22,587 bases of DNA from Oscillospiraceae bacterium (GCA_022511485.1 JAFLUJ010000014.1:1-22587), one strand, 5' to 3'; shown: positions 14,019-22,276, counted from the stretch's first letter. The notes: generated by a model not told the origin, from the sequence alone. Program-made: numbers and translations.

Positions 14019-14056
14019 TATATGTTTTTAACGGCAGTCCTGCCGCAGTACATATA
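14019..14056 (+). promoter_or_regulatory. structured 5' leader of the aminotransferase gene
   Basis: Nested pairing TATATGT (14019-14025) / ACATATA (14050-14056) encloses the hairpin CGGCAG-CTGCCG (14032-14045). It lies in the roughly 98-nt leader between the promoter and the AAAGGAAG site. No T-tract follows, so it is not a terminator. Confidence 0.4.
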
Positions 14057-14088
14057 ATATTATTTATCCATCGAAAGGAAGAATTGCT

Positions 14089-15366
14089 ATGAAGCTCGCA
14101 GAAATGAGCAGGGAAGAGCTTTCCGCATTCAAGGCGGAGTGCGAAAAGGAATATGCTGACTACAAAGCAAAGGGTATGAAGCTGGATATGTCAAGAGGTA
14201 AGCCAAGTACGGCTCAGCTTGACCTTGCAATGCCTATGTTTGATGTTTTCACCAACGCCGCAAGTATGCTTACTGTTGACGGTATTGACTGCCGTAACTA
14301 CGGCTGTCTCACCGGTATCCATGACGCTAAGATACTCTTCGGAGACCTTCTGGGCGTTAAGGAGGAGGAGCTTATCATCGGCGGAAATTCCAGTCTTGCC
14401 ATGATGTACGACACAATTGCAAGAGCAATGACCCACGGCGTTTATGAAAGCGACAAGCCCTGGGGCAAATATGATAAAATAAAATTCCTCTGTCCCGTTC
14501 CGGGATACGACCGTCACTTTGCTATCTGTGAGCATTTCGGAATTGAAATGATCTCCATACCCATGAGCAAGGATGGACCTGACATGGACATGATCGAGAA
14601 GCTTGTTTCCGAAGACGATACAATCAAAGGTATCTGGTGCGTTCCCCTTTACTCAAATCCGGACGGAATTTCCTATTCCGACGAGACTGTAAGACGTTTC
14701 GCAAATCTTTCTCCAAAGGCTGACGACTTCCGTATTTTCTGGGACAACGCATACTGTGTTCACCACCTCACAGATAAGCCCGACAAAATTCTCAATATCC
14801 TTGACGAGTGCAAAAAGACCGGCAAGGAGGATATGGTATTTATCTTTGCTTCCACATCGAAGATCTCCTTCTCCGGCGCAGGAATCGCCATCATGGCAGG
14901 CTCGGTCAGCAACATGGAACACATCACAAAGCTTATGGGAATCCAGTGCATAAGCTATGACAAGATCAATCAGCTCCGTCACGTTAAGTATTTCAAGAAC
15001 GTGGACGGCATTATGGCACATATGGCAAAGCACAAGGAAATCATTGCTCCAAAGTTCGATCTGGTGCTTGATATGCTGAACAAGGATATCAAGGAGCTTG
15101 ATGTACTGGACTGGAATCACCCCAACGGCGGATATTTCATTTCCGTAAATACACTTGAAGGCTGTGCAAAGAGAGTAGTCCAGCTCTGCAAGGAAGCGGG
15201 AGTTGTCCTCACCTCCGCCGGAGCTACATTCCCATACGGAAAAGATCCTGCCGACAGGAATATCCGTATCGCGCCTACATTCCCTCCCCTTGAGGAGCTT
15301 GAAGCTGCAATGAAGATATTCTGTGTAAGCGTAAAGCTTGCTTCCGCAGAAAAGCTCCTTGCATAA
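14089..15366 (+). CDS. PLP-dependent aminotransferase (aspartate aminotransferase-like, PF12897 type)
   Basis: The 425-residue protein belongs to fold-type I aminotransferases, in the subgroup annotated as bacterial aspartate aminotransferases distinct from classical AspC. Visible are the substrate-binding MSRGKPS near residue 34, GGNSSLAMM for cofactor phosphate (98-106), NPDG (190-193), the PLP-nitrogen Asp in FWDNAY (D219), and the Schiff-base lysine in STSKISFSGAG (K258). The C-terminal arginine region NIRIAPTFPP is present. It acts in the cytosol, probably in aspartate/glutamate nitrogen exchange; exact substrate is inferred. AAAGGAAG precedes the ATG. galT follows 60 bp downstream. Confidence 0.92.
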   Translation: MKLAEMSREELSAFKAECEKEYADYKAKGMKLDMSRGKPSTAQLDLAMPMFDVFTNAASMLTVDGIDCRNYGCLTGIHDAKILFGDLLGVKEEELIIGGNSSLAMMYDTIARAMTHGVYESDKPWGKYDKIKFLCPVPGYDRHFAICEHFGIEMISIPMSKDGPDMDMIEKLVSEDDTIKGIWCVPLYSNPDGISYSDETVRRFANLSPKADDFRIFWDNAYCVHHLTDKPDKILNILDECKKTGKEDMVFIFASTSKISFSGAGIAIMAGSVSNMEHITKLMGIQCISYDKINQLRHVKYFKNVDGIMAHMAKHKEIIAPKFDLVLDMLNKDIKELDVLDWNHPNGGYFISVNTLEGCAKRVVQLCKEAGVVLTSAGATFPYGKDPADRNIRIAPTFPPLEELEAAMKIFCVSVKLASAEKLLA

Positions 15367-15371
15367 AAAAG

Positions 15372-15400
15372 TGCTTATACGAAAAGGGAACAGTTATAAT
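15372..15400 (+). promoter_or_regulatory. possible galT promoter
   Basis: TATAAT (15395-15400) is clear, but the -35 box at 17 bp, TGCTTA (15372-15377), is weak. galT could also be read from the aminotransferase promoter because no terminator lies between the genes. Confidence 0.4.
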
Positions 15401-15426
15401 GATTAACATTCAAGGAGATGTTTTAA

Positions 15427-16926
15427 ATGAGTGTTCATGCCGCTGTCCGTAAGCTTGTATGCTATGGTCTTGAAAACGGACTTATCTCCGCGGAGGATAG
15501 AATATACGCCGCAAACGCCCTCTGTGAGGCGCTGCATATCGACGACTACGATCCGCCTGAGGAAAACTATGCAAAGGTGGAGCTCGAGCCCGTCCTTAAA
15601 GAGCTGCTTGACTACGCTGTAAGTCAGGGGATCATCGAGGACAGCATCGTTTACCGGGATCTGTTCGACACGAAGCTTATGGGCTGTATCACTCCCCGTC
15701 CGTCGGAGGTCAATGAAAAATTCCGCAGCATCTACAGCAGCAAATCTCCTGCTGCCGCTACCGATTATTACTATAAGCTGAGCTGTGATTCCGACTATAT
15801 CCGCCGATACCGTATCGCTAAGGACATGAAATGGACTGTCGATACCGAATACGGCAAGCTGGACATCACAATAAATCTTTCCAAGCCGGAAAAAGACCCC
15901 AAGGCTATCGCCGCTGCACTGAACGCCAAGCAGAGCGGTTATCCCAAGTGTCTGCTTTGTGAGGAGAATGTTGGATACGCAGGCAGAGTGAATCACCCTG
16001 CCCGTCAGAATCACCGTATCATTCCGGTAAAAATAAACGGCGAACGCTGGTGCTTTCAGTATTCTCCCTATGTTTATTACAATGAGCATTGTATCCTGCT
16101 GAACAGCGTTCATACTCCTATGAAGATAGACCGCTCCGCTTTTGCAAAGCTCTTTGACTTTGTGGAGCAGTTCCCTCATTATTTTATCGGTTCAAACGCC
16201 GACCTTCCAATCGTAGGCGGCTCTATTCTGACCCATGAGCATTTTCAGGGGGGACGGTACACATTTGCGATGGCGTCCGCTCCCATTGAGGAGGAGTTCG
16301 TGATACAGGGCTTCAAGGACGTTGAGGTGGGAAAGGTTAAATGGCCTATGTCCGTTCTGCGCCTACGCTGTGCCGATTACGAGCGTCTTATCGAGCTGGG
16401 AGACCGTATTCTTACAAAATGGAGGGGATACTCCGACGAAAGCGCGTTTGTATTCGCGGAGACAGACGGCGTTCCCCACAATACAATAACTCCAATCGCA
16501 AGGAAAAACGGAAACATCTACGAGCTTGACCTTGTCCTGCGAAATAATATCACCACTGAGGAGCATCCTCTGGGAGTTTTCCATCCACACGAAAGACTCC
16601 ACCATATCAAAAAGGAGAACATCGGTCTTATCGAGGTCATGGGACTTGCGGTGCTTCCTGCACGTCTTAAAGGGGAAATGGAGCTTCTTGCGGATACTCT
16701 TGTAAACAAGGGAGCGGAGGCTGTACGCACCATTCCGGAGCTTGAAAAGCACGCAGACTGGGCGGAGAAATTCGCTGCAAATTATAATATCAACGCCGAA
16801 AATGTAAATGAGATCATACAAAAGGAGATCGGTCTGGTATTTTCAAAGGTTCTTGAACACGCGGGAGTTTTCAAGCGTAATGCAAAGGGCAGCGCAGCCT
16901 TCGGAAGATTTGTTTCAACAATATAA
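15427..16926 (+). CDS. galT: galactose-1-phosphate uridylyltransferase, Firmicute (class II) type
   Basis: GalT exchanges UMP between UDP-glucose and galactose-1-phosphate in the Leloir pathway. The 499-residue length and sequence fit the Firmicute class, which is longer than the E. coli type. Recognisable blocks are LMGCITPRPSEVNEKF (about 78-93), CEENVGYAGR-x-NHPARQNHR, and GGSILTHEHFQGGR with the active-site region near H270-E-H-F-Q (269-274). AAGGAGATG precedes the start. No galK or galE lies in the window. The stop codon falls inside a 24-bp inverted repeat shared with the convergent gene. Confidence 0.96.
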   Translation: MSVHAAVRKLVCYGLENGLISAEDRIYAANALCEALHIDDYDPPEENYAKVELEPVLKELLDYAVSQGIIEDSIVYRDLFDTKLMGCITPRPSEVNEKFRSIYSSKSPAAATDYYYKLSCDSDYIRRYRIAKDMKWTVDTEYGKLDITINLSKPEKDPKAIAAALNAKQSGYPKCLLCEENVGYAGRVNHPARQNHRIIPVKINGERWCFQYSPYVYYNEHCILLNSVHTPMKIDRSAFAKLFDFVEQFPHYFIGSNADLPIVGGSILTHEHFQGGRYTFAMASAPIEEEFVIQGFKDVEVGKVKWPMSVLRLRCADYERLIELGDRILTKWRGYSDESAFVFAETDGVPHNTITPIARKNGNIYELDLVLRNNITTEEHPLGVFHPHERLHHIKKENIGLIEVMGLAVLPARLKGEMELLADTLVNKGAEAVRTIPELEKHADWAEKFAANYNINAENVNEIIQKEIGLVFSKVLEHAGVFKRNAKGSAAFGRFVSTI

Positions 16927-16972
16927 TACTAATCCCGCCAAAACCTACGGTTTTGGCGGGATTAGTATTATA
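16922..16972. terminator. perfect 24-bp inverted repeat carrying both convergent stop codons
   Basis: Arms at 16922-16945 and 16949-16972 are perfect complements around the loop TAC; the core is CCCGCCAAAACC. The galT stop TAA is at 16924-16926 in the left arm and the stop of the opposite gene at 16970-16968 in the right arm. There is no T-tract on either side, so termination may not be the classical intrinsic type. Confidence 0.8.
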
Positions 16973-17528
16973 GGTAGATTTCGTGTAGTCTGAAAGTAAT
17001 AAAGTCACCATCCTCCAATGTATAAGGAGGGTGCAGACTTTTAAATTTTTCACGTTCAAGTATATATTCTTTGATTTCTTCCTGTGTATCAAAAAGTCCG
17101 TTACAATTTAACTTGAATTGAGGAAAAACAAAGGGTATTTCATTATATACAGCAGAATAATTATCACCGGCTGCATATGCATAATCATATCCTAAAAAAT
17201 TTGTTTCAAGCCCTGATGCATTAAAAATTGGTTTTGGAATTTCCGACTCACACAGCAGCAGCCTATATGGTATACCTCTTTTTTTCGATTCAGCAATATA
17301 GCGGTTTATGTAATCCATATTATCGCAGGCAGCAACCCAGGAATGTTCTTTTATATTCCAGTATGTCATACCAATATGCTCATCGTAAAAAGGTTGAAAA
17401 GCGTCAGATAACTGATCATCATAATTAAAATACCAGTTTTCACCCGTATTTTCACTAAAGCCGCTGCCGTCTATTCCTTTATACGAATTGCTGACATATT
17501 TTTGAATGACGATGCCGTTTACATACAT
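16968..17528 (-). CDS. hypothetical cytoplasmic protein, 186 residues
   Basis: I do not recognise this protein. It has no signal peptide or membrane helix. It is rich in aromatic and acidic residues, with points such as YRLLLCESEIPKP, LGYDYAYAAGDNYSAVYNEI and a C-terminal DFITFRLHEI. The general look (single domain, many Tyr/Trp, orphan accessory position) resembles immunity-type or DUF proteins found singly in Clostridia. GAGGTGAT sits five bases before the ATG. It is the last gene of a minus-strand series and ends inside the inverted repeat after galT. Confidence 0.75.
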   Translation of the reverse strand: MYVNGIVIQKYVSNSYKGIDGSGFSENTGENWYFNYDDQLSDAFQPFYDEHIGMTYWNIKEHSWVAACDNMDYINRYIAESKKRGIPYRLLLCESEIPKPIFNASGLETNFLGYDYAYAAGDNYSAVYNEIPFVFPQFKLNCNGLFDTQEEIKEYILEREKFKSLHPPYTLEDGDFITFRLHEIYL

Positions 17529-17598
17529 TATCTATCACCTCAAATCCTGATCTGTCGGACAATTAACCGATACCGCAGACAATGCATTATTAGACTGT

Positions 17599-17946
17599 TT
17601 ACTCTGAAAAGCTTCTCAGATATATGATATTATTATCCGGGTCATAAAAGCTCATATTAACTGCACCCCAGGGACGCTTGGTCGGCGGTTCAATAATTTC
17701 TGCTCCAAGAGCAAGGACTTTTTTATACTCGCTTTCAATGTCATCTACTGTAAAAGCTAAACAGATATTTTGATTCTGATTATTTTTCTCCGTTCCATCG
17801 TTGTAAATTGTCAGCATGGTTTCTTCGCTGATAATGGTCTGGTGAACTTCATCATTACTGTCGTTATCTGTTTCCAGCAGCTTCTTATAAAAATCCGCAA
17901 GCCTTATCACATCGTTTGTCAATAAACTAACTTCTCCGATTTTCAT
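17599..17946 (-). CDS. VOC (glyoxalase/bleomycin resistance) superfamily protein
   Basis: VOC proteins are beta-alpha-beta-beta-beta metal enzymes or binding proteins; functions range from glyoxalase to antibiotic binding. The 115 residues show the typical pattern: MKIGEVSLLTNDVIRLADFYKKLL at the start, CLAFTVDDIESEYKKVLALGAEI in the middle (64-86) and the ending WGAVNMSFYDPDNNIIYL. GGAGGG precedes the ATG by about five bases. It is 31 bp downstream of the frameshifted kinase gene and likely cotranscribed. The exact substrate cannot be read from sequence. Confidence 0.85.
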   Translation of the reverse strand: MKIGEVSLLTNDVIRLADFYKKLLETDNDSNDEVHQTIISEETMLTIYNDGTEKNNQNQNICLAFTVDDIESEYKKVLALGAEIIEPPTKRPWGAVNMSFYDPDNNIIYLRSFSE

Positions 17947-17977
17947 AATACCCTCCGTTAATTTTCAGATCTTTAGT

Positions 17978-18494
17978 TTACAGCTCAATATCAACCTTAT
18001 ATTTTTCATCAATAAGGATGTAGTTTGCTCCGTATTTGCGACACCGTTCCAGCATCCGGGCATTGTTTCTGAGCATGAATTCCTGAGTGAAGCCTTCGTC
18101 GTCTCCGCGATTTTCAATGACGCTTGCAAACTTCCTGATGTCCTCAAAATGATTTTCAATGTATCCATCACTCATAACCAGACAGTAAAATTTTATATTG
18201 TCCCAGGTATTCCTTTTCAAAATCCTTCTCCCAGTCAAAGGGGATGTAGCATCCCTCTACAACGAGATTCTGTCCATTTTCAATGGCGGTCTTTATCATT
18301 TCACGAACGATGCTCCACAAATATGACGTCAACTCCTCCTCATCACTTGTAGGAGTAAGCTCCGTATTTCCGCTGCGAATAAGACCCATTTTCAGGTGGT
18401 CTATTGAGAAATACGGATATTTATATTTTTCAAGGATTTTTTGCGCAAGCATTGTTTTCCCGGTATGGGATGCTCCTGTTATTAAAACGATCAT
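17978..18494 (-). pseudogene. frameshifted P-loop kinase (AAA/adenylate kinase-like)
   Basis: The first frame (18494-18168) has the Walker A motif GASHTGKT (7-14), a YFSIDHLKMG segment and VVEGCYIPFDWEKDFEKEYL, then terminates after LLSGYE. A second frame continues the protein with DNIKFYCLVMSDGYIENHFEDI and ends at 17978 in KYKVDIEL. Removing one G from the GGG run (plus-strand CCC at 18202-18204) restores one frame of about 171 residues with EYLDNIKFYC across the joint. The family is that of small nucleoside or sugar-phosphate kinases with a lid region. GGAGG lies five bases before the ATG. Either a real single-base mutation in a G run or a sequencing error. Confidence 0.75.
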
Positions 18495-18533
18495 TTTTAC
18501 CTCCGTATATTTTGAGATTTCGTAACAGCCAAT

Positions 18534-19607
18534 TTAGTTATGATTTATATTTCTGTATTTTTTTAATATATGCAAAGCATTTTTCACATCATCAGCATTT
18601 GGATTTACTATTTCTGCACGGTTTGACAATCCGCAAATACGGCGTGTTTCATCACCAAAATCCACTCTGCGGTTGCTTTTGCATTTACAAAGTCTCTCCG
18701 GAAACTGATTTTTAAACCATTTAAAAAGCTCTATGTCTTCTTCATATAAGGTCTTTGAAAAAGCATTGATATTTCTGAAATCGTTAAAGTAAATGCACAG
18801 CATGAAATATTTATTATCAGCATAGAAACCGCATATATTTTTACCTTTATAAGAGTACTCGACCTTCCATCTGAAATCCGAAACAATACCTCTCAATGGT
18901 CTTATTTTTGCTTTTACCTTCAAACCCGATAAATGTTTCTCAAGCATTTTTACTATTTCCGCATTTTGTTCGGGGAGGGTCTTGCAAATGTCCGCAACAG
19001 CAGGGATCGGCGCATACGCATTTTTGTAATCGAGACGCAGATAATTCATCAGCTTGTATTTGCTGTCCGGTGCCTTGCACAAATACAGAAGCCCTCTCAT
19101 CATCTGCTTATAGGTCTTGTGTGATATTTCGACAATATTTTCATTTCGGATGACTTCAATTCCCATGTCAGCCAATACTTCATATCTTTTTTCGTTATAC
19201 TCTGATTGGTGGATACGGCTCATGCAATATAGCACGTCTGAATAATCCTTGTCTGAAATAATAAGAGAGCCTGACTTTTCATCAATTCCGCTGCTGTATG
19301 ATCCCAAATGGTAAAAATAAATTGCATAGAATTGTATCGCCTGCTGAAAAGTATTCCGGAGCGTACTTTCTCTTGAATCAGTAGAATGCTCTTTCTCTTT
19401 TTTATTTATCTGCCGCTTTTGAATATACTTTTCATAGGGTTCGGGAAATACCATATATTTTTCCGGGGCTTCGTACATTCCCTGATAGATCGAGGTAATA
19501 AACCGATAAAATTGCTGTTGTCCCTCCTGAATTTCCGTATCAGTGGATTCAAAAGGTGCAAGCATATCCAAGCAATGCTTTATCGAATACTGCGCATATG
19601 TATCCAT
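18534..19607 (-). CDS. hypothetical protein, 357 residues
   Basis: I cannot name this protein. It is cytoplasmic by composition, strongly charged and rich in Tyr, Lys and Asn. Residues 1-190 look mostly helical; residues about 230-320 look like an alpha/beta domain (RPLRGIVSDFRWKVEYSYKGKNICG, FMLCIYFNDFRN) and may be a small globular domain as in DUF3788-like proteins, which is only a suspicion. A cysteine-containing stretch, RLCKCKSN...RRICG, follows near the C-terminus. The start at 19607 has only a distant GGAAG. It is the first gene of a minus-strand series running to 16968. Confidence 0.7.
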   Translation of the reverse strand: MDTYAQYSIKHCLDMLAPFESTDTEIQEGQQQFYRFITSIYQGMYEAPEKYMVFPEPYEKYIQKRQINKKEKEHSTDSRESTLRNTFQQAIQFYAIYFYHLGSYSSGIDEKSGSLIISDKDYSDVLYCMSRIHQSEYNEKRYEVLADMGIEVIRNENIVEISHKTYKQMMRGLLYLCKAPDSKYKLMNYLRLDYKNAYAPIPAVADICKTLPEQNAEIVKMLEKHLSGLKVKAKIRPLRGIVSDFRWKVEYSYKGKNICGFYADNKYFMLCIYFNDFRNINAFSKTLYEEDIELFKWFKNQFPERLCKCKSNRRVDFGDETRRICGLSNRAEIVNPNADDVKNALHILKKYRNINHN

Positions 19608-19643
19608 TATTCTTAATCTTCACTTCCTTCTCCATTATAAAAA

Positions 19644-19672
19644 ATCATACCATAAATCGTCCGGAAAATCAA
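19644..19672 (-). promoter_or_regulatory. promoter of the hypothetical protein-kinase-VOC series
   Basis: Minus-strand TTGATT (19672-19667), a 17-bp spacer and TATGAT (19649-19644), about 37 nt before the 19607 start codon. Confidence 0.65.
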
Positions 19673-19683
19673 CACGAATATTT

Positions 19684-19720
19684 TTATCCCCTGCCAGTGT
19701 TTATATAAGGCAGGGGATAA
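19684..19720 (-). terminator. stem-loop after the AraC-type regulator gene
   Basis: A perfect 12-bp stem TTATCCCCTGCC (19684-19695) / GGCAGGGGATAA (19709-19720) with a 13-nt loop, 11 bp beyond the regulator stop. The minus-strand 3' side is AAAATATTC, so the T-tract is missing and termination is uncertain. Confidence 0.5.
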
Positions 19721-19730
19721 CAGATCATAG

Positions 19731-20600
19731 TCACTTCTTTTTTACTGGTATCCATATTTCTGAATAGTAATTTTCATCATTTGTGCCGTTTGGATATTTG
19801 CTTGCGTCATCGTACATTTCAACACAGTATCCTGCTGACATTTCATAGTCCTGCATTGCCGGAAGCCATTCAGAGAATATTTTTGTATTTGTAGACTGCA
19901 AGGAATCCACAACAGCGCCATGGCAGGGAAAAACCGCCCATGTAAATGCAGGTATAGTCCTTACTTCAAACCCGTCCGGAATATCCATAGACGGATGATA
20001 AACATCCGCGATAAGATACTCAAACTTTTCGTTTCCCATTTTGGGTCCGGGATCCGACTCAATGTTGATACCGAACATTCCGCAGACATATTTGCCGTTT
20101 CCTGCTGAATAATGCTCCTCCCAGAACAAGGGAATATCCTGTTTTGCATTTTCGTAAGTGAATTCCTTTGATGTTCCTAAAATTGTGAAGTTTTCCTTTT
20201 GGACGATCCTGTAATCCATAATATAACCGCCTTTCAATGATATGGTTAATTTCAGCGGTGCGAAGGTCTTTATCATTGCTTTATCCCTGCGCACTGTCAA
20301 AGGCGTATTTCCGTGGAATCGTGAAAAAGCTTTTGTAAAGCTGTCGGGAGAATCATAACCATACTTCATTGCAAGCTCTGTTATGGTAATGTCACTGGTG
20401 ATAAGCTCTTCTCCTGCAAGAGACATCCTGCGGTTTCTTATATACTCCGCTATAGAATATCCGCACAATATACTGAAACCCTTGTGAAAATAAAACGGTG
20501 AGATATTTACATGACCTGCCACCTCATACATTGTGATGTCCTCTGTGATATGGCTCTCAATATATCTGACTGCTTCGCTTATTGCTTTCGCCCATTCCAT
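19731..20600 (-). CDS. AraC-family regulator with GyrI-like effector-binding domain
   Basis: The 289-residue protein has an N-terminal AraC double helix-turn-helix (about 5-105), with ITMYEVAGHVNISPFYFHKGFS and ITELAMKYGYDSPDSFTKAFSRFHG as recognition helices. A C-terminal GyrI-like (SOUL/BmrR-type) effector domain follows at about 130-286, with the typical ending YSEIWIPVKK. This is the Rob-like layout, usually binding small hydrophobic or cationic ligands and regulating efflux or stress genes. AGGAGG precedes the ATG by nine bases. No obvious target gene adjoins it. Palindromes TGTCCCGACA and TGTCCGGGACA in its promoter could be its own binding sites. Confidence 0.93.
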   Translation of the reverse strand: MEWAKAISEAVRYIESHITEDITMYEVAGHVNISPFYFHKGFSILCGYSIAEYIRNRRMSLAGEELITSDITITELAMKYGYDSPDSFTKAFSRFHGNTPLTVRRDKAMIKTFAPLKLTISLKGGYIMDYRIVQKENFTILGTSKEFTYENAKQDIPLFWEEHYSAGNGKYVCGMFGINIESDPGPKMGNEKFEYLIADVYHPSMDIPDGFEVRTIPAFTWAVFPCHGAVVDSLQSTNTKIFSEWLPAMQDYEMSAGYCVEMYDDASKYPNGTNDENYYSEIWIPVKKK

Positions 20601-20626
20601 GATTATCGACCTCCTGCTGTAGTTAA

Positions 20627-20685
20627 ATTATATCATTAAATACCTGCGCTGTCCCGACATTCCTTGTTTTCTTTTGTCCGGGACA
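20627..20685 (-). promoter_or_regulatory. promoter and candidate operators of the AraC-type regulator gene
   Basis: Minus-strand GGGACA (20655-20650), a 17-bp spacer and TATAAT (20632-20627). The -35 is part of the short palindrome TGTCCCGACA (20650-20659), and a second, TGTCCGGGACA, is at 20675-20685, 25 bp away. Confidence 0.55.
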
Positions 20686-20761
20686 TAAGATCTGCGGACA
20701 ATTTTTCTCTCCTGTAAAAAAGACATCCGCCGCCGTTTGGATTTGGTGACCGATGTCATTT

Positions 20762-20906
20762 TATACTATTCTTAATCTAAAACATTGACTTTGTCAATGT
20801 TTTAGTACGCCGTATACATAGTATACGGCGTGGCGGCGTTGCCGCCTATTAAGGCGACAATCTAAATAATAGACAAAGTCTATTATTTAGATTTAGAACA
20901 GTATTA
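20762..20906 (+). repeat. dispersed palindromic element, copy C (145 bp, four hairpin modules)
   Basis: The ends TATACTATTCTTAATC and GATTTAGAACAGTATTA are imperfect inverted repeats. Inside are four perfect hairpins in a row: AAAACATTGAC/GTCAATGTTTT, ACGCCGTATAC/GTATACGGCGT, GGCGGC/GCCGCC and TCTAAATAATAGAC/GTCTATTATTTAGA. No ORF. Copies A and B elsewhere in the window share its ends and modules. Together with the operators it fills the 340 bp between the AraC-type gene and the DUF2441 gene. Confidence 0.8.
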
Positions 20907-20941
20907 CTTTTCTTCGATCAGTTACTAGAAAAAATATAGCG

Positions 20942-21487
20942 TTAATTAATATTCGCATTTATTTCTTTTAATATTTCAACGATCTCTATTTCTCCGTCTA
21001 CAAGAACTTCTGTTATTGGCTCATGCCCGTCTTCATTCGGACCGTTTGACCAATATATCTCTGCCAGCCTGAGATTTTCTTCCTCGGAAATCGTCCCGTC
21101 AAAGCATTTATAAGCGTCTCCATAATAACAATTTCCGTTGACCTCTATCTTGGCAACACTATAAACAGGACGTCCTATGCGCGCAAAATATTCACCCCAC
21201 CGTTCAGCTTCCTCATATGTTCTGGAAACATACAATGCAGCCATCCGGGACGGATACTGCGGATACTTTTCCTTTCGTACCTTTTCCAACGCCAGCTCAC
21301 GGAGAGCAACATCCACATTATGGGTCAATTCTACCCCTTTATACTTTTCGGGATTCTTGTAAATGTCCTCAACGGTACTCATCTGTGCATACACACGCTC
21401 ATAGACACCATTAGGGTGATTTTCGTCCAATACAAAACGCTGCCCGGCTTGCTTGGGCTTGTCTGAAACAACATGATAAAATATCAT
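20942..21487 (-). CDS. DUF2441 family protein
   Basis: The 181-residue product matches DUF2441 (PF10386) as I remember the family: it opens MIFYHVVSDKPKQAGQ, then LDENHPNGVYERV, the block ALRELALEKVRKEKYP followed by YPSRMAALYVSRT, NGNCYYGDA, and ends ITEVLVDGEIEIVEI. The N-terminal YHV plus conserved polar residues recall ADP-ribosyltransferase-like folds (as in the related DUF4433/RNA 2'-phosphotransferase-like group), but activity is unproven. AGGAGG sits five bases before the ATG. It stands alone next to a dispersed repeat element, consistent with an accessory gene. Confidence 0.85.
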   Translation of the reverse strand: MIFYHVVSDKPKQAGQRFVLDENHPNGVYERVYAQMSTVEDIYKNPEKYKGVELTHNVDVALRELALEKVRKEKYPQYPSRMAALYVSRTYEEAERWGEYFARIGRPVYSVAKIEVNGNCYYGDAYKCFDGTISEEENLRLAEIYWSNGPNEDGHEPITEVLVDGEIEIVEILKEINANIN

Positions 21488-21652
21488 AAATCCTCCTGAT
21501 TACAATAAATTTAGCCGATAAAACCATTTAACCCTGCTTTTACAGATAAATAAATCATTTTTCTTACTTCCATCCTGTAATATCTCTATAATACTCCACT
21601 GTGCTGACCATGAAAAAAACTTATACCATAAGAACCGAAAAAAACAATCGCT

Positions 21653-22276
21653 TTATAGTTGACCTCTTTTATTCTTACTCTTCCGCTGTAATTTTTTTGA
21701 TAAAGTTTTCATCGGTTTCTTTTTCTTTTTTATGACCCGGCTCCGTTTTTCTGCAAGGAAAACATAATATCCGTTGATCTCCTGAACTTTAACACCTCCA
21801 AAAACCGAAGTCAATTTGTTTTTGTACCAATCAAGCCTTTTTGTAACCATAACTAACTTTCCGCCGATAGCTAATTTTTTGAATCCAAGTTCAATAAAGC
21901 TTTTGGGAACAGAAAAGTCTGCATGATAGGGAGGGTTAGACAAAATCATGGTAAAATCTTTTTCTTCAACATTTTTATAACCATCGCTTAAAATGATCCT
22001 GATGTCTGATACTCCGTTAAGAGCTGCATTTATTTTTGCACACTCTATTGCCTGTTCGGAAATATCGCACATTACCACATTTTCTTCTCCTATAAGCTTT
22101 CCTGCAAGTATTCCGACTACACCATAACCGCAGCCTAAGTCCAGCACCTTATCACGCGGTAAAAAATCAATTACAGACAGCATAGCTAAAGTGCCGGTAT
22201 CAATAGAATTCGGAGAAAAGAGCGACGCTTTTGTTTCAAATTTCAAATCTAAATTTTTAATATTTTCGTGAATCAT
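21653..22276 (-). CDS. class I SAM-dependent methyltransferase, RsmC-like
   Basis: The 207-residue protein has SAM-binding motif I VLDLGCGYGVVG (44-55), the acidic loop VVMCDIS (67-73) and NPPY (114-117), the signature of N-methyltransferases acting on base exocyclic amines. The size and order match the RsmC-like small methyltransferases of Firmicutes (YbxB group), which are presumed to methylate guanine in 16S rRNA. The last 30 residues are extremely Lys/Arg-rich, fitting rRNA binding. GAGGTG lies four bases before the ATG at 22276. It has its own promoter at 22354-22382. Confidence 0.88.
   Translation of the reverse strand: MIHENIKNLDLKFETKASLFSPNSIDTGTLAMLSVIDFLPRDKVLDLGCGYGVVGILAGKLIGEENVVMCDISEQAIECAKINAALNGVSDIRIILSDGYKNVEEKDFTMILSNPPYHADFSVPKSFIELGFKKLAIGGKLVMVTKRLDWYKNKLTSVFGGVKVQEINGYYVFLAEKRSRVIKKKKKPMKTLSKKLQRKSKNKRGQL

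Noticed and set aside
15403..16179. 258-residue minus-strand frame opposite galT
   Set aside because: Antisense to galT, His/Val-rich shadow with no start signals.
19684..19720. Stem-loop as a member of the dispersed element family
   Set aside because: Its arms (TTATCCCCTGCC) share no sequence with the element ends or modules.
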